Assembly: GCA_022709995.1 (NCBI GenBank) | Contig: JAKLHU010000036.1 | Coordinates: 1-10,183 of the forward strand | DNA length: 10,183 nucleotides | Origin: Verrucomicrobiota bacterium | Lineage (GTDB): Bacteria > Verrucomicrobiota > Lentisphaeria > Oligosphaerales > Oligosphaeraceae | Direction: 5' to 3' | Made by a program: the position numbers and the translations under genes | Shown: positions 1 to 6,497 of the stretch, one piece after another | Layout: the number at the start of each line of letters is the position of its first letter | Position numbering within the stretch: position 1 is the first letter of the stretch | The notes under the pieces: generated by a model | Seen by the model: only the letters and a program-made list of their open reading frames with translations | The model's database searches: none | Told to the model about the DNA's origin: nothing

Positions 1-1315
1 TGCAGGCCGAGGAAGACGCCCAGGTGGAAGCGGCGACCGTGGCGGCGTCCGTGGCGCCGGCCACCGGCCCCGACCAGGCCGCGTTCGCCGAGGAACTGCG
101 GTTGCTGGAGCGCATGGCCGCCATCGCCGACGCCGCCCCGAGGCAGCCGTCCACCAGGGCGCGCTCGTCGTCACCGGCGGCCGACGCCGGCGGCACCACG
201 CCACCGCAGTTGCGCTTGACCATCGAAATGGCCCGGCTGGCCAGATTGCCCAGATCGTTCGCCAAATCGGCGTTGTAGCGTTCCACAAACACCTTCTCGG
301 TGAAACTGGCGTCCTGGCCGAGGCTCATGCCGGCCATCAGAAAATACCGGAAGGCGTCAACGCCGTAGCGGTCGATCATGTCCATCGGGTTGACGACATT
401 GTCCAGCGACTTGCTCATCTTGGTATCGCCGACCAGCCACCAGCCATGCGCAAACACCGTCCGCGGCAGCTCGACGCCCATCGCCATCAGCATCGTCGGC
501 CAATACACCGTGTGCGTCGTCAAGATGTCTTTGCCAATCAGATGGTACGACGCCGGCCACCAGGTCCGGAATTTCTCCTCGTCCGCCAGGTAGCCGACGC
601 CGCTGATGTAGTTGACGAGGGCGTCGAACCACACATAGGTGACGTAGTCGCGGTCAAACGGCAGTTCGATGCCCCAGCTCAGGCGCGACTTGGGGCGGCT
701 GATGCACAAATCGCCCAGGGGCTGCTTCTTCAGGAAGCTGAGCGTCTCCTGGCGCCGGTGGGCCGGCTGAATGAACTCCGGATGCGCATCGATATGCGCA
801 ATCAGGCGCTCCTGGTAATTGCTCATCCGGAAGAAGTAGCTGCGCTCCTCCAGTTCCTCAACCCGCCGGTGGCACTCGGGGCAACAGCCGTCCACCAGGT
901 CTTTTTCGGTAAAAAAACGCTCGTCCGGCACGCAGTACCACCCTTTGTAGCTGGCCGAGTAGATCTGCCCGCGGGCCATCAAATCGCTCAGGATGGCGCT
1001 GACAACCTTCTGGTGGCGTTCCTCGGTCGTCCGGATGAAGTCGTTGCAGGTGATGCCAAGGCGCTCCCACAATTCCTGGAAGCGCTTCACGGTCTCGTCG
1101 CAATGCTCCTGCGGCGTCACGCCATGCTTTTTGGCGGCCAGCTGGACTTTCTGGCCGTGCTCATCGGTGCCGGTCAGAAAAAAGGTCGGCCGTCCCAGGA
1201 GGCGGTTGTAGCGGGCCAGGACATCGGCCAGAATCGTCGTATAGGCATGACCAATATGCGGCTTGTCATTGACATAGTAGATTGGCGTGGTGACATAAAA
1301 GGTGTTTTCACCCAT
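1..1315 (-). CDS. metG: Methionyl-tRNA synthetase, C-terminal part beyond the window edge
   Basis: Cytoplasmic class I aminoacyl-tRNA synthetase that charges tRNA-Met with methionine. About 438 codons are visible. The class I signatures are present: HIGH at residues 20-23 (context KPHIGHAY) and KMSKS at 299-303. The connective domain has a zinc-knuckle region with C128-x2-D131 and C145-x2-C148, so the usual second Cys of the first knuckle is Asp here. The anticodon-binding helix region begins well, with NADLANDLGNLASRA and then VKRNCGG. The ATG at 1315 is preceded by GGAG(G) nine bases upstream, which fixes the start. From about residue 396 (position 130 downwards) the translation becomes a Ser/Ala/Arg-rich string that does not match the expected helix of the family, and neither alternative minus frame restores it. 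The gene stands alone, 350 bases downstream of the permease gene and beyond its terminator. Confidence 0.96.
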   Translation of the reverse strand, partial: MGENTFYVTTPIYYVNDKPHIGHAYTTILADVLARYNRLLGRPTFFLTGTDEHGQKVQLAAKKHGVTPQEHCDETVKRFQELWERLGITCNDFIRTTEERHQKVVSAILSDLMARGQIYSASYKGWYCVPDERFFTEKDLVDGCCPECHRRVEELEERSYFFRMSNYQERLIAHIDAHPEFIQPAHRRQETLSFLKKQPLGDLCISRPKSRLSWGIELPFDRDYVTYVWFDALVNYISGVGYLADEEKFRTWWPASYHLIGKDILTTHTVYWPTMLMAMGVELPRTVFAHGWWLVGDTKMSKSLDNVVNPMDMIDRYGVDAFRYFLMAGMSLGQDASFTEKVFVERYNADLANDLGNLASRAISMVKRNCGGVVPPASAAGDDERALVDGCLGAASAMAAMRSSNRSSSANAAWSGPVAGATDAATVAASTWASSSAC

Positions 1316-1375
1316 AAGGCCGAGCCTCCAGTTAGGCGTCCTCAATACTCATAATCTGAATTAATGCTGATGACA
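1316..1375 (-). promoter_or_regulatory. metG leader with ribosome binding site and probable promoter area
   Basis: Reading leftwards, this stretch is distinctly AT-rich between 1341 and 1375 and then carries GGAGG nine bases before the metG ATG. A promoter for metG is expected here because a terminator lies upstream at 1581-1612. I find only weak -10-like words (GATTAT, TATGAG) and no good -35, so the ribosome binding site is well supported but the promoter is inferred from composition and position. Confidence 0.35.
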
Positions 1376-1517
1376 TGTCGCGAGGGTGGAGGCCAGAGCG
1401 CGGGCCCGCTCCATTCCCGGCGACCAGGTCCTGGCGCCGCGACTTGGGCATGAGCGGGACGCGGCGGTGTCGTCGTCAAAGCAACGCCTCGGCCGGGCGC
1501 CCAACGGCTCGCCGCCC

Positions 1518-1553
1518 CTGCTTTCCGGAGAGTGTGGCGCCACTGCTTTCCGG
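1518..1553. repeat. 11-base direct repeat flanking a palindrome in the metG-permease gap
   Basis: CTGCTTTCCGG occurs at 1518-1528 and again at 1543-1553, 25 bases apart. Between them lies the perfect palindrome GTGGCGCCAC (1534-1543). This sits in the non-coding stretch between the permease terminator and metG. The rest of 1376-1580 is GC-rich with no credible gene. The arrangement could be a protein-binding site or a remnant, and no function can be assigned. Confidence 0.4.
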
Positions 1554-1580
1554 TTCCCGGAGCGCGTTGAAGCCAAAGCA

Positions 1581-1612
1581 AACGGGCAGGGCCTTCTCGG
1601 CCCTTGCCCGTT
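1581..1612 (-). terminator. Intrinsic terminator of the permease operon
   Basis: On the minus strand, AACGGGCA plus AGGGCC pairs with GGCCC plus TGCCCGTT. This gives a stem of about 13 base pairs with one bulged base and a five-base GAGAA loop. It is followed directly by TGCTTTGG, a modest T-rich tail. It lies 54 bases past the permease stop codon and in the right orientation. The T tract is short, so termination may be incomplete, but the stem is long and GC-rich. Confidence 0.8.
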
Positions 1613-1665
1613 CTCGATCTTTCGGCCCGGCCGGACTGGCCAGCCGAACGGGCCATGCCCGCCGG

Positions 1666-3075
1666 TCAGGTGATGATCTGCTTGCCGACTTCGCGATCCC
1701 AGAACAAGGCGATGGCCAGAAGCATGAAAAAGACATTCATAATCACGACATAGATGCCGCCATAAATGACATAGCTGACCGGGATGGCCTTCTTGGCGGC
1801 CAGGGCGTCCGCCATCCAGAACAACTGCCAGTTGGGGATGAATGCGTACATGGTACTAGCCAAGAAACTGCCCCCGTCCGGGTAGGGGGACACATAGGTG
1901 CCGCCCGTCGGCACGCGCGGCGGATTGTTGGAGCGACGGAAGACATACGACACGAACGCAGCGTCCAATCCCTTGGCGGACCGCGGAACCGTCGCGGCCT
2001 CGTCCAGGATCTGGCGCTTGTCCCAGGTCTGGCTTTCAAGGTCGTAAATCGCCAGGTGGCGGGCCGGGCCGTCCAAGTCGGCGGCGGCGTTCTTCCATCC
2101 GGCCCGGTCATTCCAGAGTTTTTCCGGCTGGGCGCCCATCACGGACAACTCGCCCGGGCTCTCCTGGTCGCTCCAGACGACGAAAGCCTCGCCGGCGTCG
2201 ACCTTTTCGGGGCGTTCCCATTTGCCGACGGCGCCCATCTCGGTCGGCGCAAATCGGTATTGGCTGACCCAAAGCGCCGCCTTGCCGCCCGGAACCGTGT
2301 CGCTCCAGGGCTCGCGGGTGTGGCGGCCAAGCAAGTAGTCCGACATCAGGCCGACCATGAACAAAACCGAGCAGATCAGCAGATTGCTGACCAGATTGAA
2401 GCGTGTCGACAATGCCGTCGCCAGACTGGCCATGGCCCAGACGGAATACAGGATCAACACCAGCGCCGGGACGATGTACAGCGCCAGGCCGGGATGCTCC
2501 TCCCCGTACGACTCGTACCTCAAAAAATGCGCCGCGACGGCGACCGCCGGAATCAGGATCATCATCGCCAGCACGGTGGTCATCGGGAACGACGACCTGG
2601 TCACGTAGTTGTGCACCGCCGCCAGGGCGAAACTGAGGGCAATCGCCCCAAAATAAAGCCCCATGACCTTCAAGTCAAGCCGGAACTGGTCGGCCGCGAT
2701 CCGCAAACTGATCAAGGTCGCCAGCGAACTCAAAAACCAGAACACCGAAGTGGCGCCAAGGATGCCCAGGATCTTGGCGACGATGAACACCGGCCGCCGC
2801 ACCGGCTTCGACAGCAGCAGCAAGGCCGTGCCATTGTCGATTTCCCGGGAAATGGCGTAACTGGCAATGAGCACCGCGATGACCCAGCCGAAGATCATGG
2901 TCGTGGCCATGGCGCTGTCCACGACCAGCTTCTCCTGGGCGCGGAAGACAAACATGCTGAACACGGGGAACATGCCGATCATGCACATCGCGCTCAGCAG
3001 CACCAGCAGAAAAATCGGCTCGCGCAGGCTTTCCCGGAACGTGTTCTTGGCGATCTGGTATAAGGCGGTAAACAT
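1666..3075 (-). CDS. ABC-2 type transporter permease with large extracytoplasmic insert
   Basis: Integral membrane subunit of an ABC transporter of the ABC-2/NosY-like type; the substrate is unknown. The protein is 469 aa. Hydrophobic segments lie at roughly residues 22-44, 58-75, 104-125, 138-157, 166-184, 198-222 and 231-249. They are followed by a soluble, hydrophilic stretch of about 150-180 residues and a last membrane helix at about 433-458. The family hallmark REIDNGT (77-83), followed by LLLLSKPVRRP, is the coupling region after the second helix. I chose the ATG at 3075 because AGGGAG sits five bases upstream; a GTG six bases earlier would overlap that ribosome binding site. No ATPase gene is adjacent. 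The gene follows a secreted-protein gene on the same strand after 134 bases and ends at a terminator. The ABC-2 fold is confident, but the direction of transport is not known. Confidence 0.88.
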   Translation of the reverse strand: MFTALYQIAKNTFRESLREPIFLLVLLSAMCMIGMFPVFSMFVFRAQEKLVVDSAMATTMIFGWVIAVLIASYAISREIDNGTALLLLSKPVRRPVFIVAKILGILGATSVFWFLSSLATLISLRIAADQFRLDLKVMGLYFGAIALSFALAAVHNYVTRSSFPMTTVLAMMILIPAVAVAAHFLRYESYGEEHPGLALYIVPALVLILYSVWAMASLATALSTRFNLVSNLLICSVLFMVGLMSDYLLGRHTREPWSDTVPGGKAALWVSQYRFAPTEMGAVGKWERPEKVDAGEAFVVWSDQESPGELSVMGAQPEKLWNDRAGWKNAAADLDGPARHLAIYDLESQTWDKRQILDEAATVPRSAKGLDAAFVSYVFRRSNNPPRVPTGGTYVSPYPDGGSFLASTMYAFIPNWQLFWMADALAAKKAIPVSYVIYGGIYVVIMNVFFMLLAIALFWDREVGKQIIT

Positions 3076-3108
3076 GGACACTCCCTGTCAGTCGGCCGGC
3101 AGCGAGGC

Positions 3109-3213
3109 GCCGGTCAGCGCCCGACAATACCGGAAAAATCATTGCATCAACGCGGCCGGTCCAGACCTCGGACGGTCAGCCGCTCAGGGCACCGCCGGCT
3201 TCCGGCCGGTCAG
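3109..3213. repeat. Imperfect repeats of a GGTCAG-type motif in the spacer
   Basis: The spacer between the secreted-protein gene and the permease gene carries four imperfect copies of one word on the plus strand. GCCGGTCAGC starts at 3109, GGCCGGTCCAG at 3154, GACGGTCAGC at 3171 and GGCCGGTCAG at 3204. The last copy includes the stop codon of the upstream gene. A short GC hairpin (CCGGC/GCCGG) lies beside the last copy but has no T tract. The word is also frequent elsewhere in this GC-rich sequence, so the clustering may be chance. Confidence 0.35.
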
Positions 3214-3734
3214 TCCTTGGGGCGAACGCCACTCTCGGTCAACCGGCCGCGGAATTCCTCGTACTGCTTCACCAGCTGCTGGTGCTTCAGCCAGTCGCCC
3301 AGCATCGCCGCGTTCTTGAGCCAGTCCTTGCTGTCCAGCATCATCACCGAATAACGGCTGCGCGCCATGTCGACAAACGCCGGCGGCACAAAATCGTCCC
3401 CGCCGAGAAACACAATCCGCTTCGGGTTGATGAACTCGATGAATTCGAGATACTTCTCGCTGTCCATCGAGGTGGCCTTGCCGCCGGCCTGCAGGTAGAA
3501 CAGCTGCTGGCTGCCGTCGACGTCCGGCGAGAACAGCAAAATCGGCTGCTTCGTCCGGTACTGCGCCAATTCAACCAGAAGGCGTGACTCCAGATAGTTG
3601 CCGGTCACCATCAGGGTATGCGCCTGCGACCGGCCAGCCCGCTTAAAGGGGTTCAAGCTCAGAGCCCAGGCGCTTCCGGCCATCGACAGCATGACAACCA
3701 CGGCGGTCAAGGCGACCAAAATGCTCTTTTTCAT
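3210..3734 (-). CDS. Small secreted protein of unknown function
   Basis: I do not recognise this 174-aa protein by family. It has a clear Sec signal peptide: MKK, a hydrophobic core to about residue 20, and a signal peptidase I site after SAWA (residues 21-24). There is no lipobox Cys. The mature part of about 150 residues alternates predicted strands and helices. Examples are TLMVTGNYLESRLLVELAQ, then QPILLFS, then PKRIVFLGGDDFVPPAF, with an amphipathic, charged C-terminus. The RIVFLGG element loosely recalls cell-wall-binding repeat 2 or Rossmann-like strands, but that is weak. The ATG at 3734 is preferred because GGAG lies nine bases upstream. The ATG at 3740 is possible, and a TTG at 3749 falls inside the ribosome binding region. 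It is the first gene of a likely two-gene operon with the ABC-2 permease and may be its extracytoplasmic partner (inference). Confidence 0.8.
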   Translation of the reverse strand: MKKSILVALTAVVVMLSMAGSAWALSLNPFKRAGRSQAHTLMVTGNYLESRLLVELAQYRTKQPILLFSPDVDGSQQLFYLQAGGKATSMDSEKYLEFIEFINPKRIVFLGGDDFVPPAFVDMARSRYSVMMLDSKDWLKNAAMLGDWLKHQQLVKQYEEFRGRLTESGVRPKD

Positions 3735-3764
3735 CTTCATTAGCTCCAATTCTTGCGGTGATCC

Positions 3765-3788
3765 ACTTGAGATAACTCAAATTCAAGT
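3765..3788. promoter_or_regulatory. Nested palindrome upstream of the secreted-protein gene
   Basis: ACTTGA (3765-3770) and TCAAGT (3783-3788) form an inverted repeat. Inside it lies a second, overlapping palindrome, TTGAG-ATAA-CTCAA (3767-3780). The element sits about 30-55 bases upstream of the gene start, between the predicted promoter and the ribosome binding site, in an AT-rich island. It could be a repressor operator or an mRNA hairpin, and the sequence alone does not decide between them. Confidence 0.45.
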
Positions 3789-3845
3789 TAAAGTGTACAA
3801 CAGGCCTGATACCTACCGCTTGACCGCAGTCGGTGCCCGGAACCC

Positions 3846-3874
3846 TGCTCATCTATTCCGTCAAATAATATACT
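3846..3874 (+). promoter_or_regulatory. Putative promoter for the plus-strand gene group
   Basis: TATACT (3869-3874, five of six to TATAAT) lies 17 bases after the weak -35-like TGCTCA (3846-3851, three of six). It overlaps the minus-strand promoter candidate, as expected for a compact divergent promoter region. The leader to the formyltransferase start would be about 150 bases. Confidence 0.3.
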
Positions 3875-3899
3875 ATCGCAGAAATCCGCTAACTTTCAA
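3870..3899 (-). promoter_or_regulatory. Putative sigma-70-like promoter for the secreted-protein/permease operon
   Basis: Reading leftwards: TTGAAA (3899-3894, five of six to consensus), an 18-base spacer, and TAGTAT (3875-3870, four of six). TATATT overlaps just downstream. The region is a sharp AT-rich island in a GC-rich sequence. It would give a leader of about 130 bases that contains the palindrome at 3765-3788. The assignment rests on consensus matching only. Confidence 0.4.
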
Positions 3900-3925
3900 G
3901 CGCCGAAATCCCCCTTCGTGAAAAA

Positions 3926-3964
3926 ATGACTTCCGCCGACGCCTGCCGGAGACGTCGCGTTTAG
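3926..3964 (+). other. Possible 12-codon leader ORF with an arginine run
   Basis: An ATG at 3926 opens a 12-codon frame reading MTSADACRRRRV, which ends at TAG (3962-3964). It lies between the putative plus promoter and the formyltransferase gene. CGACG and CGTCG inside it can pair across 11 bases, and a T-rich stretch follows. It has no clear ribosome binding site. It could be a leader peptide or simply chance; short frames like this are common. Confidence 0.15.
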
Positions 3965-4030
3965 AAATCTTTTCCCCCTCTGGCCGCGCCGGCTCTGGCT
4001 GCTCGACTCCTCTGAAATTTCTCCACTCCC

Positions 4031-4942
4031 ATGTCCGAACACCCCTCCCCTCTTCTCAAACTCGGCCCTGGCCATGACCGGCCGGCGATGGCCATTTTTC
4101 TGAGCGGCAGCGGCAGCAATGCCGAAATGCTGCTCAAAACCATCCAGGCACTGCCGAAGCCGCCCTTGACCGTCAAGGCCCTCGTCACGGATGCGCCGCT
4201 GACCAGCCGCGCCCACGAACTGGGGGCGCGCTACCACCTGCCGGTCGTTGCCTCCGACATTCGCGAATTCTACCTGCGCCGCGGGGAAAACAGAGTCTCC
4301 ATCGCGACTCCCAAAGGCCAGGAAATCAGAAATGCCTGGACCGATGACTTGCGAGCCCGCATCGCGCCGTTTGAGCTCGACTTCGCCGTTTTCGCCGGCT
4401 TCGTCCCCCTCACCAACCTGACTCGCGATTTCCCCTGCCTGAACGTCCACCCCGGCGACCTGACCTGCCGGAAAGAGGGCAGACGCCTCCTGGTCGGCCT
4501 GCACACGGTCCCGATCGAGCTGGCCATTCTCGCCGGCCTGGACCACCTGCGCAGCAGCGTCATCATCGCCCAGACGTATTCCGGCCAGGGCGGCGAAATG
4601 GACAGCGGCCCCATCCTCGGCATCTCCCCCAAGGTTCCGATTGACTTCCAGGGCAGCACCCTGGCCGAGCTGCAGGCGATCTGGCGCGAGCGGCCGCCGC
4701 AAAGGCCGAAGGGCGGCTATGCCGACAAGCTGGCGCAGATCGCCGCCGCCAACCAGGAAAACCTGAAGCAGGCCGGCGACTGGGTCGTCCTGCCGCAAAC
4801 CGTCTGCGATTACGCCGAGCAGCGTTTTGCCCTGGACGGCGAGGGGCGGCTGCTTTTCCGGTCCGGCGATGCCTGGGTCGGGGTCACCACCGTCGTCTAC
4901 CACCAGGACCAGCATCGCGAACTGATTCCCCCCACCCCTTGA
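4031..4942 (+). CDS. PurN-like formyltransferase with C-terminal extension
   Basis: Belongs to the formyl-transferase N-domain superfamily (glycinamide ribonucleotide transformylase and relatives), which moves a formyl group from 10-formyl-tetrahydrofolate to an amine. A phosphate-binding loop reads FLSGSGSN (23-30), matching the GNGSN loop of PurN. The catalytic triad of the family is intact: N138 and H140 in CLNVHP, and D191 in EMDSGPIL. GLHT (156-159) also matches PurN. Differences from PurN are a length of 303 aa rather than about 210, an insert after residue 75, HPGDLT in place of HPSLLP, and about 90 extra C-terminal residues. I see no tRNA- or sugar-binding domain I recognise, so the substrate is uncertain: GAR, or a nucleotide-sugar or other amine. 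The ATG at 4031 is the first in frame and lacks an evident ribosome binding site. It heads the plus-strand group, 21 bases before fxsA. Confidence 0.85.
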   Translation: MSEHPSPLLKLGPGHDRPAMAIFLSGSGSNAEMLLKTIQALPKPPLTVKALVTDAPLTSRAHELGARYHLPVVASDIREFYLRRGENRVSIATPKGQEIRNAWTDDLRARIAPFELDFAVFAGFVPLTNLTRDFPCLNVHPGDLTCRKEGRRLLVGLHTVPIELAILAGLDHLRSSVIIAQTYSGQGGEMDSGPILGISPKVPIDFQGSTLAELQAIWRERPPQRPKGGYADKLAQIAAANQENLKQAGDWVVLPQTVCDYAEQRFALDGEGRLLFRSGDAWVGVTTVVYHQDQHRELIPPTP

Positions 4943-4963
4943 AAGTTCCTCCCCACCATCAAC

Positions 4964-5464
4964 ATGCACCTGTTCACCTGCCTTGTCCTCCTGTTCATCG
5001 GTTTGCCCGCCATCGAGCTGCTCTGCTTTGTTGTCATCGGCCGTGAAATCGGCTTGCTGCCCACCCTCGCCATCATCTTTGGCACCGGCCTGCTCGGCGC
5101 GTATCTGGCCCGCTCCGAAGGGCTGCGCGCCTGGCAGCAGGTGCAGCAAACCCTGGCCGCCGGCCGGAATCCCTCCCGCCAGGTCCTGGAGGGGCTGGCC
5201 ATCCTCGTCGCCGGCATCGCGCTGATCCTGCCCGGCTTCTTCACTGACCTGATTGGACTTTGCCTGCTGCTAGCCCCGACCCGCCGGGCCGCCATCGCCC
5301 TCCTGCTGCTGGCCTTCCCCGGCCTCCGGCCCCTCGCCGGCGCCCCCGCTGCCGCCGGCGGGCAATCCCATCCCGGCCCGGACTTCCCGCCCGCCCCGAA
5401 AGCCAGCGAACAAATCATCGATGTGACGCCACGGGAAGTCCAAGACTCGAAGCTGAACCCGTAG
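4964..5464 (+). CDS. fxsA: FxsA family inner-membrane protein
   Basis: Small integral membrane protein of the FxsA family. The E. coli member was named for suppressing F-plasmid exclusion of phage T7 when overproduced; its normal role is unknown. The protein is 166 aa, close to the usual length. Hydrophobic segments lie at about 3-25, 31-48 and 77-104, with a weaker one at 108-122. The family pattern is clear: PAIELL near residue 15, GxxxGA(Y)LAR at 40-50, then an amphipathic helix, and LPGFFTDLIG at 89-98. The C-terminal 45 residues are Pro/Ala-rich and soluble, as is common in the family. The ATG at 4964 gives a direct hydrophobic N-terminus; the upstream sequence has no Shine-Dalgarno site. 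It is probably co-transcribed with the formyltransferase before it. Confidence 0.93.
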   Translation: MHLFTCLVLLFIGLPAIELLCFVVIGREIGLLPTLAIIFGTGLLGAYLARSEGLRAWQQVQQTLAAGRNPSRQVLEGLAILVAGIALILPGFFTDLIGLCLLLAPTRRAAIALLLLAFPGLRPLAGAPAAAGGQSHPGPDFPPAPKASEQIIDVTPREVQDSKLNP

Positions 5465-5553
5465 AAAACCGAATCCATCCCCCGCCGCCAGCAACGCAGG
5501 CCCCACCTCCCCCGGCCGGCCGCCGTTTCCCCCTTCGGCCGACTGCCATCATC

Positions 5554-6483
5554 GTGCCCCCCAAACTCCCCCCCCATCTCCATCCCGGTCCCGGCCAGCG
5601 CCTGTTCGCCTGGAACGGCGTCGCCTTCCTGACTCCAAAAAGCTGGGAGCTGGCCAATGCCGAACTCTATAAGGGCGTCTCGCGGATCGTGCTCGAAGAC
5701 GACGCCGGCCCCCGCCTGGAGCTGGACTGGTTTTCGACTGACGACGACATCTCCCGCGACAAAGTGCAAAAACGCTGCCAGAAACAGTCGCGCGCCCTGA
5801 CCGAGGCCGCGGAAAAAGTCCTCGAAATCGACGGGCTGAGCCGCGAATGGACAGCCCACGAATACCGCCTGCCGCCTGCCGCCGTCCTCGTCGTCGGCTA
5901 TTGTCTGCCCAGCCCGGAAGGGCGGCCGTTCGCTTTCTTCCGGCTGCATTTCCCGGCCGGCCACGCCGAAGCGCCGGCCGTCACCTTCCGGGCCGTTGCC
6001 CAGTCCTTCTCCTGGTGGAAGACCGGCATCGCCCCCTGGGCTTTCTACGACGTCGCCTTCTCGCTCAACCGCGATTACCACCTCGCTTCAACCGCCCTCC
6101 AGGCCGGGCGCAAAATGCTCGCCTTCGAATGGCGCTGGCGCCGGCTCTTCATCTGGCATTTCTCGCTGGCCGACTACATTCTCCGAACCCAGACCGCCGC
6201 CGAATGGTGCCGCGACTTCCTCAATGCCTGCAAATTCCTGCCGGTCCCCAGCTGGCGCGTCGACGACCAGGGCAAGCTGGTCTGCCGGCGCCGCAAACTC
6301 TACTGCCTCGGCCAGTTCGAGGAAATCGGCCGTCTCTGCTTCCAATACCAGGCCGTATGCCGGCATCTGCCGGAGAAAAACCAGATTGTCCTCTGGGTCA
6401 TCCACTACCGCCGACCAGCCGACCTGCAGCACCTGGCCGAAGCCTTCCCCGACCACGACCACACCCCCCCGGAAAAACGTTAA
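5554..6483 (+). CDS. Unknown protein with an internal duplication
   Basis: I do not recognise this protein. From the GTG at 5554 it has 309 aa, is probably cytoplasmic (no signal peptide or membrane helix) and is rich in aromatic residues. Two halves resemble each other. WNGVAFLTPKSWELANAELYKG (start about residue 20) is cut here into its key points: VAF, L, LA, AL and G recur in order in the segment beginning at about 164 (YDVAF, HLAS, AL, AG). Later, GYCLPSPEGRPFAFFRLHFPAG (about 115-136) parallels HLPEKNQIVLWVIHYRRP (271-288). Each half could be a Mog1/PsbP-like sandwich, but that is a guess. The frame is open upstream into fxsA but has no ATG, GTG or TTG between the fxsA stop and 5554. 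ATC at 5548 lies in the context that starts the next two genes. fabG begins 14 bases downstream, suggesting co-expression. Confidence 0.8.
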   Translation: MPPKLPPHLHPGPGQRLFAWNGVAFLTPKSWELANAELYKGVSRIVLEDDAGPRLELDWFSTDDDISRDKVQKRCQKQSRALTEAAEKVLEIDGLSREWTAHEYRLPPAAVLVVGYCLPSPEGRPFAFFRLHFPAGHAEAPAVTFRAVAQSFSWWKTGIAPWAFYDVAFSLNRDYHLASTALQAGRKMLAFEWRWRRLFIWHFSLADYILRTQTAAEWCRDFLNACKFLPVPSWRVDDQGKLVCRRRKLYCLGQFEEIGRLCFQYQAVCRHLPEKNQIVLWVIHYRRPADLQHLAEAFPDHDHTPPEKR

Positions 6484-6497
6484 GGACGTTGACTGCC

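Noticed and set aside
446..1354. Plus-strand frame (302 codons) opposite metG
   Set aside because: metG on the minus strand has HIGH, KMSKS and a ribosome binding site across this stretch, so the plus frame is a shadow.
1375..3063. Long plus-strand open frame (562 codons) opposite the permease
   Set aside because: It is antisense to a well-supported membrane protein and its translation is His/Arg/Gln/Asp-rich without a domain pattern. Such frames are typical shadows in GC-rich genes.
3076..3081. GTG start for the permease at 3081
   Set aside because: It overlaps the AGGGAG ribosome binding site that is well spaced for the ATG at 3075.
3210..3734. Naming the small secreted protein a cell-wall-binding repeat 2 protein
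   Set aside because: Only one short RIVFLGG-like element matches and there is no set of repeats, so the resemblance is too weak for a family name.
3896..5149. Minus-strand frame (417 codons) opposite the formyltransferase and fxsA
   Set aside because: It spans two recognisable plus-strand genes and has no motif of its own. The similar minus-strand frames at 4897-6081 and 6480-7820 were rejected for the same reason.
5260..5553. Upstream start for the unknown 309-aa protein at 5260
   Set aside because: That part overlaps fxsA in another frame and reads as Pro/Arg-rich shadow. No credible start codon lies between the fxsA stop and 5554 apart from the ATC at 5548 discussed in the findings.
5847..6497. 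Extended N-terminus for FabG from 5847
   Set aside because: The extension lies within the upstream gene in another frame. The normal FabG length and cofactor loop position fit the ATG at 6498.
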